Source of the DNA: DATLED01 sp963750255
Lineage (GTDB): Bacteria; Actinomycetota; Acidimicrobiia; Acidimicrobiales; CADCTF01
DNA: 64,000 nt
Direction: 5' to 3'
Assembly (NCBI GenBank): GCA_963750255.1
Contig: CAVVPZ010000006.1
Coordinates: 496,001-560,000 of the forward strand
Position numbers and translations under genes: made by a program. The notes beneath the pieces are model-generated. The model was not told where the DNA came from and did no database searches. It saw nothing but the letters and a program-made list of their open reading frames with translations. Shown piece by piece: positions 34,572 to 42,045 of this stretch (its first letter is position 1; every line of letters starts with the position of its first letter).

Positions 34572-36139
34572 TCCGTCGCGACCGCCTCCGGCTGGCGGCC
34601 ATCGATCTCGGGTCGAACTCGTTCCACCTCGTCGTCGTGGATGCTCATCCGGACGGCTCCTTCGACACGTTGGTGCGAGACAAAGAGATGCTTCGCCTCG
34701 GTGACGTGGTCACCCGCACGGGCACGATTCCGGTCGCCGATGTCGACCGCGTGGTCGAGACGTTGCGACGCTTCGCCACGATGGCCGAGAACGCGGGCGC
34801 CGTCGAGATCGTCGCCTGTGCCACCAGTGCAATCCGGGAGGCCGACAACTCGGCCGCGATCGTCGACCTCATCGCCGAGGAGACCGGTATCAACGTTGAG
34901 GTCATCAGCGGCCGACACGAAGCGAGGCTGATCTTCGCCGCCGTCCGCACGAGCCTGGCCATCGATCCCGGCCCTGCGGTCTGCTTCGACCTCGGCGGCG
35001 GCAGCCTCGAGATCATGGTGGGTGACAACGCCGGCCTCCTCTGGTCGACGAGCGTCCATCTCGGAGTCGCCAGGTTGGCGGCGACGTTCGTCGAGAGCGA
35101 TCCTCCCTCCCCGGGTGCACTGCGCCGGCTGCGTGCCCATGTCGCCGACGTGTTGGTGCCGGTGGCCCAAGCGGTGGCGCCGTTCGACCCGAAGATGATG
35201 ATCGGGACCAGCGGCACGTTCCTCGATCTCGCCCGGATGGCGAGCGCGGCCCGGGGCGGTGGTGTGCCGCAGTCGGTCAACCAACTCGTGACCGCCCGCA
35301 AGGACTTCGAGTCCATCCACGAGCGCCTGATCCAGACCAACGAGGCCGGCAGAGCCAGGTTGGCCGGACTCGATGGGCGTCGGGCCGGACAGATCGCAGT
35401 GGGGTCCCTCATCCTGCTCACGGCGATGCGCGTCTTCGGCTTCGACGAGATGATGGTCGGCGAGTGGGCGCTGCGCGAGGGCATCGTGCTCGACGCCATC
35501 CGCCATCACGAGGTCGCCGAGTGGACCAACGACGGCGAAGCCATCCGGAGGTCGTCGGTGTTGGGTTTGGCGCGACGCTGCAACGTCGACGAGGCCCACG
35601 CCGCCCAGGTGGCTCGTCTGGCCCGCGCGCTGTTCGACCAGACCATCCCGTTGCACCACCTGCCCTCGAGCGACGGGGAGTTGCTCGAGCACGCGGCCTG
35701 GCTCCACGACATCGGCGAGCACGTGGCCGTCGAGAGCCACCACAAGCACACCGCCTACCTCATCGAGCACGGAAAGCTCCGAGGCTTCTCGCCCGACGAC
35801 GTCGCGGCGCTGGCCACACTCGGCCGCTACCACCGGCGCAACGACCCAAAGACCTCGTTCGAGCCCTTCGGCCGGTTGTCGTCCGAGCGCCGGTCACAGG
35901 TGCTCCAGTTGCTGTCACTGCTCCGGTTGGCCGACGGTCTCGATCGGGGGCACGCCTCGGCCGTCGACGGGGTGGATGTCGAGCTCCACGGCGATCGGGC
36001 CCGTTTGGTGGTTGCCGCGGGCAGCGACATCGACCTCGAGGTTTGGGGCGTTCGCCGGAAGCGGGAATTGTTCGAGCGGCTCTTCGGGCGCGCGCTCGAC
36101 GTGGTCGCCGCTGACCATCCGACCATGCTGCGTCCATGA
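34568..36139 (+). CDS. ppx: Exopolyphosphatase / guanosine pentaphosphatase (Ppx/GppA)
   Basis: The 523-residue protein has the actin-like ATPase fold: AAIDLGSNSFHLVVVD (phosphate-1), CATSAIREADN, EVISGRHEARLIF, and CFDLGGGSLEIMVG (phosphate-2). The C-terminal HD-type domain (HAAWLHDIGEHVAVESHHKHTAYLI) is present, so it is the long GppA-like form. It releases Pi from polyphosphate ends or converts pppGpp to ppGpp. It is the counter-enzyme of ppk in the same operon and overlaps both neighbours by 4 nt. Confidence 0.94.
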   Translation: MIRRDRLRLAAIDLGSNSFHLVVVDAHPDGSFDTLVRDKEMLRLGDVVTRTGTIPVADVDRVVETLRRFATMAENAGAVEIVACATSAIREADNSAAIVDLIAEETGINVEVISGRHEARLIFAAVRTSLAIDPGPAVCFDLGGGSLEIMVGDNAGLLWSTSVHLGVARLAATFVESDPPSPGALRRLRAHVADVLVPVAQAVAPFDPKMMIGTSGTFLDLARMASAARGGGVPQSVNQLVTARKDFESIHERLIQTNEAGRARLAGLDGRRAGQIAVGSLILLTAMRVFGFDEMMVGEWALREGIVLDAIRHHEVAEWTNDGEAIRRSSVLGLARRCNVDEAHAAQVARLARALFDQTIPLHHLPSSDGELLEHAAWLHDIGEHVAVESHHKHTAYLIEHGKLRGFSPDDVAALATLGRYHRRNDPKTSFEPFGRLSSERRSQVLQLLSLLRLADGLDRGHASAVDGVDVELHGDRARLVVAAGSDIDLEVWGVRRKRELFERLFGRALDVVAADHPTMLRP

Positions 36140-36819
36140 GCGAAGGCGAACTTCGACGGTCGTTCCACGACGACCTCTACGACGTGCGCCGTCGGGTCGA
36201 GGCGATGGCGGCTGTCGTGGTGGTCGGCATCGCCGATGTCACCGTCGCCCTCCTCGACGGCGACCTCCAGCGGGCGGCGCAGGTCGTCGCGGCCGACGGC
36301 GAGATCGACCGCCTCTATCCGACGATCGAGGCCGACGTGTTCCACCTCGTGGCCACGCAAGCGCCCGTGGCGAGAGACCTCAGGTTCCTGATGGCCACGC
36401 TCCGGGTGGCAATGGAGATCGAGCGTTCGGGCGACTTGGCCGCGTCGGTCGGTCGTCGCGTCCCGACCCTCGATCCGTCGGCCCTGACCTCGCCGGTGCG
36501 AAGTCTCCTCGCCGAGATGGGAGCGCGGGCGGAGCAGATGTTCACTCAGGCCGCCGCTGCCTATGCCAGCCTCGACGCCGATGGGGCTCGTGCGCTCCCG
36601 GCCGAGGACGACGCGATGGACGAACTCCATCGCCGACTGTTGGGCGAGTTGTTCGCCTCGTCTCCAACCCACATCGGATCGACGGTCGACCTCGGACTCA
36701 TTGCGCGCTTCTACGAGCGAATCGCCGACCACGCCGTCGTGATGGCGGAACGCGTCGGCTTCGTCGTCGATGGCGAAATGAATGCTTCGGACGCCGACGA
36801 GCAAGGGTGGAGGCCATGA
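36136..36819 (+). CDS. phoU: Phosphate signalling protein PhoU
   Basis: The 227-residue all-helical protein has two PhoU repeats, marked by the first-helix RRRVEAMAAVVVVGI and the metal-binding acidic pattern MATLRVAMEIERSGDLAASVGRR, and in the second half IARFYERIADHAVVMAERV. PhoU links Pst transport state to the PhoR/SenX3 sensor and restrains the PHO response. ATG overlaps the ppx stop (ATGA) and its stop overlaps engB. Its location in the polyphosphate operon rather than after pstA is a notable arrangement. Confidence 0.95.
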   Translation: MSEGELRRSFHDDLYDVRRRVEAMAAVVVVGIADVTVALLDGDLQRAAQVVAADGEIDRLYPTIEADVFHLVATQAPVARDLRFLMATLRVAMEIERSGDLAASVGRRVPTLDPSALTSPVRSLLAEMGARAEQMFTQAAAAYASLDADGARALPAEDDAMDELHRRLLGELFASSPTHIGSTVDLGLIARFYERIADHAVVMAERVGFVVDGEMNASDADEQGWRP

Positions 36820-37436
36820 CCCCGCCCCTTCCCCTGGAGTTCGTGCAGTCGGCGACCGACGTCAAACAACTTCCGGCCGCAGTCCACGAGGTAGCCGTGG
36901 TCGGCCGCTCCAACGTCGGCAAGTCGTCGCTCATCAACGCCGTCGCCGCCCGAAAGAAGTTGGCCCTCGTCTCCAACACCCCAGGTCGGACCCGGCTGTT
37001 GAATCTCTTCGCGCTCAAGAAACCGCCCGGGGTCGGCACGCTGATGGACCTGCCCGGCTACGGCTATGCGGCGGCGTCGAAGACCGAGCGAGCGAAGTGG
37101 CAGGGCATGATCGAGACCTATCTGCTCAGTCGCCAGGGGCTGGACATGATCGTGGTGCTCGTCGACGGCGAGATCGGGCCGACGAAGCTCGACCTCACCA
37201 TGCTCGAGTGGGCCGCGGCCAACGACCTGCCCCATTCGATCGTTGCGACCAAGGAGGACAAGGTCAAGGCCATGCAGCGCGAGCGGCGACGGGCTGAGGT
37301 TGCTTCGAAGTGCGGTCGCGGGCCCGACGAGGTGCTGTGGGTCAGCGCCGCGAAAGGTTCGGGGCTCGACGTTCTACGAGGACGACTCTTCGGCTGGATG
37401 ACCGGGGTCGGTCAGCCGAACCGGCCAGTGATGTAG
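36816..37436 (+). CDS. engB: Ribosome biogenesis GTPase EngB (YsxC/YihA)
   Basis: The 206-residue small GTPase has G1 GRSNVGKSS at 30-38, a G2 threonine in SNTPGRTRLLN, G3 DLPGYGYA, G4 TKEDK (T-K-x-D variant) and G5 VSAAKG. EngB assists late 50S assembly and is usually essential. It is the final gene of the ppk operon by ATGA overlap with phoU, an unusual partner. Its last 25 nt overlap the 3' end of convergent pstB, with no terminator in between. Confidence 0.95.
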   Translation: MTPPLPLEFVQSATDVKQLPAAVHEVAVVGRSNVGKSSLINAVAARKKLALVSNTPGRTRLLNLFALKKPPGVGTLMDLPGYGYAAASKTERAKWQGMIETYLLSRQGLDMIVVLVDGEIGPTKLDLTMLEWAAANDLPHSIVATKEDKVKAMQRERRRAEVASKCGRGPDEVLWVSAAKGSGLDVLRGRLFGWMTGVGQPNRPVM

Positions 37437-38266
37437 TCGTCGGTCCGCTGATCGCGGGGCGACGTGAAGATCGTGTTGGTCGCGCCCGTCTCGACCAGCA
37501 CGCCGGTCCGCGACCCGTTGTCGTCGACCTCGGCGGTGAAGAACGCCGTCACGTCGGAGACCCGGGCCGCCTGTTGCATGTTGTGAGTGACGATGACGAT
37601 CGTGTACTGCTCCTTGAGTTCACACATCAGTTCCTCGATGCGGATCGTGGCGATCGGGTCGAGGGCAGAGCACGGTTCGTCCATGAGGATGACCTCCGGG
37701 CGCACGGCGATGGCGCGGGCGATGCACAGCCGCTGCTGTTGACCGCCGGAGAGCGAGAAGGCGCTCGCCTTGAGCTTGTCCTTCACCTCGTCCCACAGGG
37801 CGGCCTGGCGGAGCGACTCCTCGACGACCTCGTCCATCTTGCGATCCTTCAGGCCGTTGACGCGGGGTCCGAAGGCGACGTTGTCGAAGATCGACTTCGG
37901 GAACGGGTTCGGCTTCTGGAAGACCATTCCGATCCGTCGGCGAACTTCGATGGGGTCGACCTTGGGGGCGTAGAGATCTTGGCCGTGATAGGCGATGCGC
38001 CCCTCGACCCGCGTACCGGGGATGAGGTCGTTCATCCGGTTCAGGCAGCGAAGAAACGTGCTCTTGCCGCAGCCGGACGGGCCGATCAACGCCGTGATCT
38101 GCCGGTGACCGACCCGCAAGTTGACATTCCGCAGCGCCTGGGACGACCCGTAGAAGAACTGCAGGTCGGAGACCTCGAAGACGGGGTCGGTGGCCGAAGG
38201 GTCGTTCTCGAGGCCCGGCTCGTCGAGCGGCGTCGGACGGCTTACCTCGTCGGGCGTGGCGGTCAT
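37412..38266 (-). CDS. pstB: Phosphate ABC transporter ATP-binding protein PstB
   Basis: The 284-residue ATPase has Walker A GPSGCGKST (62-70), the Pst-specific VFQKPNPFPKSIFDNVAFG, signature LSGGQQQRLCIARAI, Walker B VILMDEPCSALDP and the H-loop VTHNMQQAARVSD. It powers PstSCA phosphate import. It is transcribed away from pstS, so the usual pstSCAB order is broken. The 166-nt gap between pstB and pstS holds the PHO box and could serve both. ATG 38266 is preferred; the frame extends upstream without family similarity. Confidence 0.96.
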   Translation of the reverse strand: MTATPDEVSRPTPLDEPGLENDPSATDPVFEVSDLQFFYGSSQALRNVNLRVGHRQITALIGPSGCGKSTFLRCLNRMNDLIPGTRVEGRIAYHGQDLYAPKVDPIEVRRRIGMVFQKPNPFPKSIFDNVAFGPRVNGLKDRKMDEVVEESLRQAALWDEVKDKLKASAFSLSGGQQQRLCIARAIAVRPEVILMDEPCSALDPIATIRIEELMCELKEQYTIVIVTHNMQQAARVSDVTAFFTAEVDDNGSRTGVLVETGATNTIFTSPRDQRTDDYITGRFG

Positions 38267-38359
38267 TGCCTCGGGCACCCCCTGATCTTGCCCTGCGGTC
38301 GGGAGGGGCTCAACCACGCTGACGCGATGACGTGGGGTTTCGCGGCGGTCGAGGCGTTC

Positions 38360-38392
38360 TTTCACCCCTTGTTCACCTGCCGTCCACCTTGG
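38360..38392 (+). promoter_or_regulatory. PHO box (three 11-bp direct repeats) upstream of pstS
   Basis: Three consecutive 11-mers are visible: TTTCACCCCTT, GTTCACCTGCC and GTCCACCTTGG. Each carries a (T/C)CACC core at the same phase, matching the PhoP/RegX3-type PHO box known from Streptomyces and mycobacteria. The block ends 40 nt before the pstS start and lies between divergent pstB and pstS, so it may control both. Confidence 0.75.
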
Positions 38393-38432
38393 CGACGAGA
38401 GGCGGTCAGCGACGGTGGATACGTTGCCGGAC

Positions 38433-39530
38433 ATGAACCCCCGAATTCCCACTCCGCTCGCCCGGCTGGTCGCCGTGGTGGCGGCCCTGATGCTGCTCGG
38501 TACTGCCTGCGGCGGCTCGAACAAGGCAAGCGACGCCAGCGGCGATTCCACCGGCACCCCATCGGACGAGAAGGCGCTCACCGCCACCCTGAACGCTTCT
38601 GGGGCCACCTTCCCGCAGGCGTTCTACGAAGAAGTCATTGCTGCCTACAACGAGGGCCTGCAACCCGACGTGACCGTCAACTATGGCGGCGGCGGGTCGG
38701 GCAAGGGACGTCAGGAGTTGCAGGATCAGGTCGTTGACTTCGCCGGCTCCGACGGTCTCGTCAAGGACGAGGATCGACCGAAGTTCAAGGGCGAGTTCCT
38801 CTACTTCCCGACGGTGGCCGCTCCCATCACGGTCAGCTACAACCTCGCTGACATCAAGGGCCTCAAGCTCGACGCCACCACCATCGCCAAGATCTTTCAG
38901 AGGGAGATCAAGACCTGGGATGACGCCGCCGTCAAGAGCCTCAACCCGGGCGCCAAGTTGCCGTCGACCCCGATCGTGGTGGTCCACCGCTCCGACGGGT
39001 CGGGTACGACCGAGAACTTCACCAAGTTCCTCGTCGCCGCGGCTCCCGACGCGTGGACACTGAAGTCGGGATCGACCGTCGAGTGGCCCGCAGACACCCA
39101 GGCCGGCAACGGCAATCAGGGCGTGGCCTCCACGGTCAAGAGCACGACGGGTGCCATTGGTTACGTCGACCTCTCCGATGCCAAGGCCTCCGGCCTCCAG
39201 TTCGCCGAGATCGAGAACGCCGCCAACAAGTTCGTGGCTCCGACCGTCGAGGGTGCGTCGGCTGCCCTCGAGGGCGCCACGATCAACCCCGACCTGAGCT
39301 ACAACCCCCTCAATGCGCCGGGCGAGAAGGCCTATCCGATCACGGCCCCCACGTGGATCCTGGCCTACAAGACCCAGGCCGACGCAGCCAAGGCCGAGGC
39401 CTTCAAGTCGTTCATGACCTTCCTGCTCACCGACGGTCAGGATTTGGCCAAGGACATCGACTACGCCCCGCTGCCCAAGTCGCTGCGGGACAAGTCGCTG
39501 GCGCAGTTGGACTCGCTCGTCGTCGGCTGA
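38433..39530 (+). CDS. pstS: Phosphate-binding lipoprotein PstS
   Basis: The 365-residue lipoprotein has a signal ending in a lipobox LLGTAC-GG, then the binding protein core: LNASGATFPQAFYEEVIAAY, VNYGGGGSGKGRQEL, DFAGSDGLV, VVVHRSDGSGTTENFTKFL. The SGSG/GSGTT loops contact phosphate. It is the extracytoplasmic phosphate capture subunit. ATG 38433 follows the PHO box. A strong hairpin after it separates its expression from pstC/pstA. Confidence 0.96.
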   Translation: MNPRIPTPLARLVAVVAALMLLGTACGGSNKASDASGDSTGTPSDEKALTATLNASGATFPQAFYEEVIAAYNEGLQPDVTVNYGGGGSGKGRQELQDQVVDFAGSDGLVKDEDRPKFKGEFLYFPTVAAPITVSYNLADIKGLKLDATTIAKIFQREIKTWDDAAVKSLNPGAKLPSTPIVVVHRSDGSGTTENFTKFLVAAAPDAWTLKSGSTVEWPADTQAGNGNQGVASTVKSTTGAIGYVDLSDAKASGLQFAEIENAANKFVAPTVEGASAALEGATINPDLSYNPLNAPGEKAYPITAPTWILAYKTQADAAKAEAFKSFMTFLLTDGQDLAKDIDYAPLPKSLRDKSLAQLDSLVVG

Positions 39531-39548
39531 TCGACGACCTAGTCTCCA

Positions 39549-39582
39549 CGATCGACGGGCCGGACTTCCGGCCCGTCGATCG
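39549..39582 (+). terminator. 15-bp hairpin between pstS and pstC (partial terminator)
   Basis: The perfect stem CGATCGACGGGCCGG / CCGGCCCGTCGATCG with loop ACTT starts 18 nt after the pstS stop and ends 31 nt before the chosen pstC start. There is no U-run. It likely attenuates readthrough or protects pstS mRNA, giving more binding protein than permease. Confidence 0.65.
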
Positions 39583-39613
39583 CACCGTGCCTCACCGTGT
39601 CACCCCCTGCCCC

Positions 39614-40570
39614 GTGACTGACACCCTCCGACCCACACTCCTCTCTCCGGCCCGGCCCGCCCGGGCCGATGTCGCGTTCCGGATCCTGAGCATCCTGTGC
39701 GGGCTCCTCGTGCTCGCCGTGCTCGGCCTGATCGCCGTGTCCATGACCAGTGAGGCGTGGCCGGCGTTTCGCGCCGAGGGATTCGGCTTCGTCAGCGGCA
39801 GCCGGTGGGCGCCCAACGAGGGCATCTTCGGCTCGCTGGCCTTCGTCTACGGCACGCTCGTCGTATCGGCCATCGCCCTGCTGGTGGCCGTGCCCGTGAG
39901 CATCGGCATCGCACTCTTCCTCTCCGACATCGCACCCCGTCGATTGCGCCGGCCGGTGTCGTACCTCGTCGACCTGCTCGCCGCCATTCCGTCGGTCGTC
40001 TACGGGCTCTGGGGCATCCTCGTGCTCGCCCCACTCATCGTCGGCCCGTACCGCGCCGTGAGCGAGGGGACGTCGGGCATCCCTGTCCTGTCCACCCTCT
40101 TCTCGAGCCCGGTCAACGGCAAGAGCCTGTTCACCGCTGGGCTGATCCTCGCCCTGATGGTGACCCCGATCATCACCTCGATCACCCGAGAAGTGTTCGA
40201 CACCGTTCCCTCGGGCCAGAAGGAGGCGGCGCTCGCCCTCGGCGCCACCCGCTGGGAAATGGTGCGGGGAGCGGTCTTCCCCCACAGCCGCAACGGCATC
40301 GTCGGTGCCGTCATGCTCGGGCTCGGTCGAGCGATGGGTGAGACCATCGCCGTCGCCCTCGTCATCGGGTCGAGTCCTCAGATCACGGGCCGGCTCTTCG
40401 GGTCGGGCGACAACCTCGCCGCCGTCATCGCCAACCAGTTCGGTGAAGCGGGTGGCGTCTATCGCTCGGCGCTGATCGGGTTGGGCGTGGTGCTGTTCGG
40501 GATGACCGTGATCGTCAACGTCATGGCCCGCGTCGTCGTCAGTCGTGGCGCGGCGGCGAGGGCGATATGA
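39614..40570 (+). CDS. pstC: Phosphate ABC transporter permease PstC
   Basis: The 318-residue permease has six TM helices, including LSILCGLLVLAVLGLIAVSM and IALLVAVPVSIGIALFL. The EAA loop that docks PstB is PSGQKEAALALGATRWEMVRG. GRAMGETIAVALVIGSSPQ is the conserved pathway segment. GTG 39614 is chosen; GTG 39587 in frame upstream overlaps the hairpin region. Its stop overlaps pstA by 4 nt (ATGA). Confidence 0.94.
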   Translation: MTDTLRPTLLSPARPARADVAFRILSILCGLLVLAVLGLIAVSMTSEAWPAFRAEGFGFVSGSRWAPNEGIFGSLAFVYGTLVVSAIALLVAVPVSIGIALFLSDIAPRRLRRPVSYLVDLLAAIPSVVYGLWGILVLAPLIVGPYRAVSEGTSGIPVLSTLFSSPVNGKSLFTAGLILALMVTPIITSITREVFDTVPSGQKEAALALGATRWEMVRGAVFPHSRNGIVGAVMLGLGRAMGETIAVALVIGSSPQITGRLFGSGDNLAAVIANQFGEAGGVYRSALIGLGVVLFGMTVIVNVMARVVVSRGAAARAI

Positions 40571-41460
40571 CCGTGGTCAGCGATCCGACGGCGCCGGCGC
40601 CATCGCTCAGCGGCGCCAGCGTCAGCGCCAGCCGGCGCATGCGGAACCTGCTCGCGACCGGACTCGTCTGGGCCGCCGTGGTCCTGGCCGTCGTCCCTCT
40701 CGGCTTCGTCCTCCTCTACGTGCTGCAGAAGGGCTCGAAGGTCTTCAACTTCGAGTTCCTGACCGCCAACATCCCCGTCACCAGCCGGCGGCCCGGCCCG
40801 GGCATGGGGCCAGCGGTCGTCGGCACCCTGCTGATCACCGCGGCGGCGACAGCTATGGCGGTTCCCCTCGGGATCCTCGCCGCGGTGTACCTCAACGAGT
40901 ACGGGCGCACTGACCGGCTGGCCGCCGTCATCCGGTTTCTCAGCGACGTGATGGCCGGTGTCCCTTCCATCGTCATGGGGCTGTTCATCTACACCGTCTG
41001 GGTGCTGCGGTTCGGGCCCAGCGGGTTCGCCGGCGCTCTCGCGCTCGCATGCTTGATGCTCCCCATCGTCATCCGCTCGACCGAGGCCGTGCTGAAGCTC
41101 GTACCGAGAGAGTTGCGCGAAGCCAGCGCCGCCCTGGGCACGCGTACCTCGCGGACGGTGCTCACGGTCGTCATCCCGGCTGCGCTCCCCGGTATCACCA
41201 GCGGATGCCTGCTCGCCGTGGCGCGGGCCGCCGGAGAAACCGCCCCGCTCCTGTTCACGATCGGCACCGTGCGGAAGATCAACACGAACCTGTTGGAGGG
41301 AACCAACACGGCGCTCTCGGCCCAGATCTTCCGTAACGCGCAGTTCCCCTTCCTAGGGGCGCAGGACCGTGCGTGGGGCGCGGCCCTCACACTCATCCTT
41401 CTCGTGTTGTTGTTGACGCTGGTCGCCCGGGTGGTCAGCGCTCGCTTCACCGTGCGCTGA
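40567..41460 (+). CDS. pstA: Phosphate ABC transporter permease PstA
   Basis: The 297-residue permease has about six helices, including TGLVWAAVVLAVVPLGFVLLY, the EAA loop VPRELREASAALGTRTSRTV, and the substrate-path block LAVARAAGETAPLLFTIG. It forms the PstCA channel. ATG 40567 overlaps pstC. pstB does not follow as usual; a toxin-antitoxin pair comes next after 45 nt. Confidence 0.95.
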   Translation: MTVVSDPTAPAPSLSGASVSASRRMRNLLATGLVWAAVVLAVVPLGFVLLYVLQKGSKVFNFEFLTANIPVTSRRPGPGMGPAVVGTLLITAAATAMAVPLGILAAVYLNEYGRTDRLAAVIRFLSDVMAGVPSIVMGLFIYTVWVLRFGPSGFAGALALACLMLPIVIRSTEAVLKLVPRELREASAALGTRTSRTVLTVVIPAALPGITSGCLLAVARAAGETAPLLFTIGTVRKINTNLLEGTNTALSAQIFRNAQFPFLGAQDRAWGAALTLILLVLLLTLVARVVSARFTVR

Positions 41461-41472
41461 TCGCCCGCCGAT

Positions 41473-41507
41473 CAGAGCTAGCATGCTCTGATAGCATCAG
41501 ATGCTAT
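41473..41507 (+). promoter_or_regulatory. Tandem palindromes at the toxin-antitoxin start (operator)
   Basis: Two inverted repeats abut. The first is CAGAGC/GCTCTG (41473-41490, 6-nt centre) and the second ATAGCATC-A-GATGCTAT (41491-41507). The second overlaps the antitoxin ATG at 41506. The patch is much richer in A and T than its surroundings and no Shine-Dalgarno is present. It fits an autoregulatory operator on a leaderless transcript. Confidence 0.65.
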
Positions 41508-41715
41508 GAGCACGACGCGCACAACGTTCACGCTCGACGATTCCCTTGCCGACGAGGCACGGCGTCTCGGGGTGAACGTCTCCGCTGCTGCCCGTGACGG
41601 CGTCGCCGCCGCCGTGCGGTCCGCGTTGGAGCGAGCGGATCGGGACGCATACCGGAGGTCGCCCGAGAAGGTCGATGACTTCTGGACGGCCGCTGAGACG
41701 TGGGGGGATGCATGA
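41506..41715 (+). CDS. Antitoxin of a MazEF-like pair (CcdA/RHH-type)
   Basis: The 69-residue protein begins STTRTTFTLDDSLADEARRL, a ribbon-helix-helix-like DNA-binding start, and continues LGVNVSAAARDGVAAAVRSALERADRD with a C-terminal segment (VDDFWTAAETWGDA) that would bind and block the toxin. The last four bases overlap the toxin ATG. The start is set by the upstream palindrome and lack of alternatives. Confidence 0.8.
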   Translation: MSTTRTTFTLDDSLADEARRLGVNVSAAARDGVAAAVRSALERADRDAYRRSPEKVDDFWTAAETWGDA

Positions 41716-42020
41716 ACCGCGGCGACATCTGGCTCGCCGAGGTCGGACGCAAGCGCCGGCCCGTCCTCGTGCTCACCCGCGACGAGGTCCTCGATGTTCG
41801 ATCGCTCGTCACGGTGGCGGAGATCTCGACTTCGGCGCGAGGTCTCGCCGCCGAGGTCACGATCGACCACGTCCGGGCCGGGCTCGAACGCGAGTCGGTC
41901 ATCAACTGCGACGGCTTGCACACGATCGCCCAGGCGATGCTCAAGACTCACGTGGGAGAGGTCGGCGAAGACACGCTTGCTCGTGTGTGCTCGGCCATGA
42001 GCTACGCCATCGGCTGCTGA
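41712..42020 (+). CDS. MazF/PemK-family endoribonuclease toxin
   Basis: The 102-residue toxin has NRGDIWLAEVGRKRRPVLVLTRDEVL, the typical first strands and the RPVLVL core of MazF, then LVTVAEISTSARGLAAEV and ESVINCDGLHTIAQAMLKTHVGEV. MazF proteins cleave mRNA at short motifs to stop growth. ATG 41712 overlaps the antitoxin stop (ATGA). It follows the pst operon and converges with PhoH2, so phosphate starvation readthrough might reach it. Confidence 0.88.
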   Translation: MNRGDIWLAEVGRKRRPVLVLTRDEVLDVRSLVTVAEISTSARGLAAEVTIDHVRAGLERESVINCDGLHTIAQAMLKTHVGEVGEDTLARVCSAMSYAIGC

Positions 42021-42045
42021 CCGACCTGATCCCAGCGCCGGTCGG

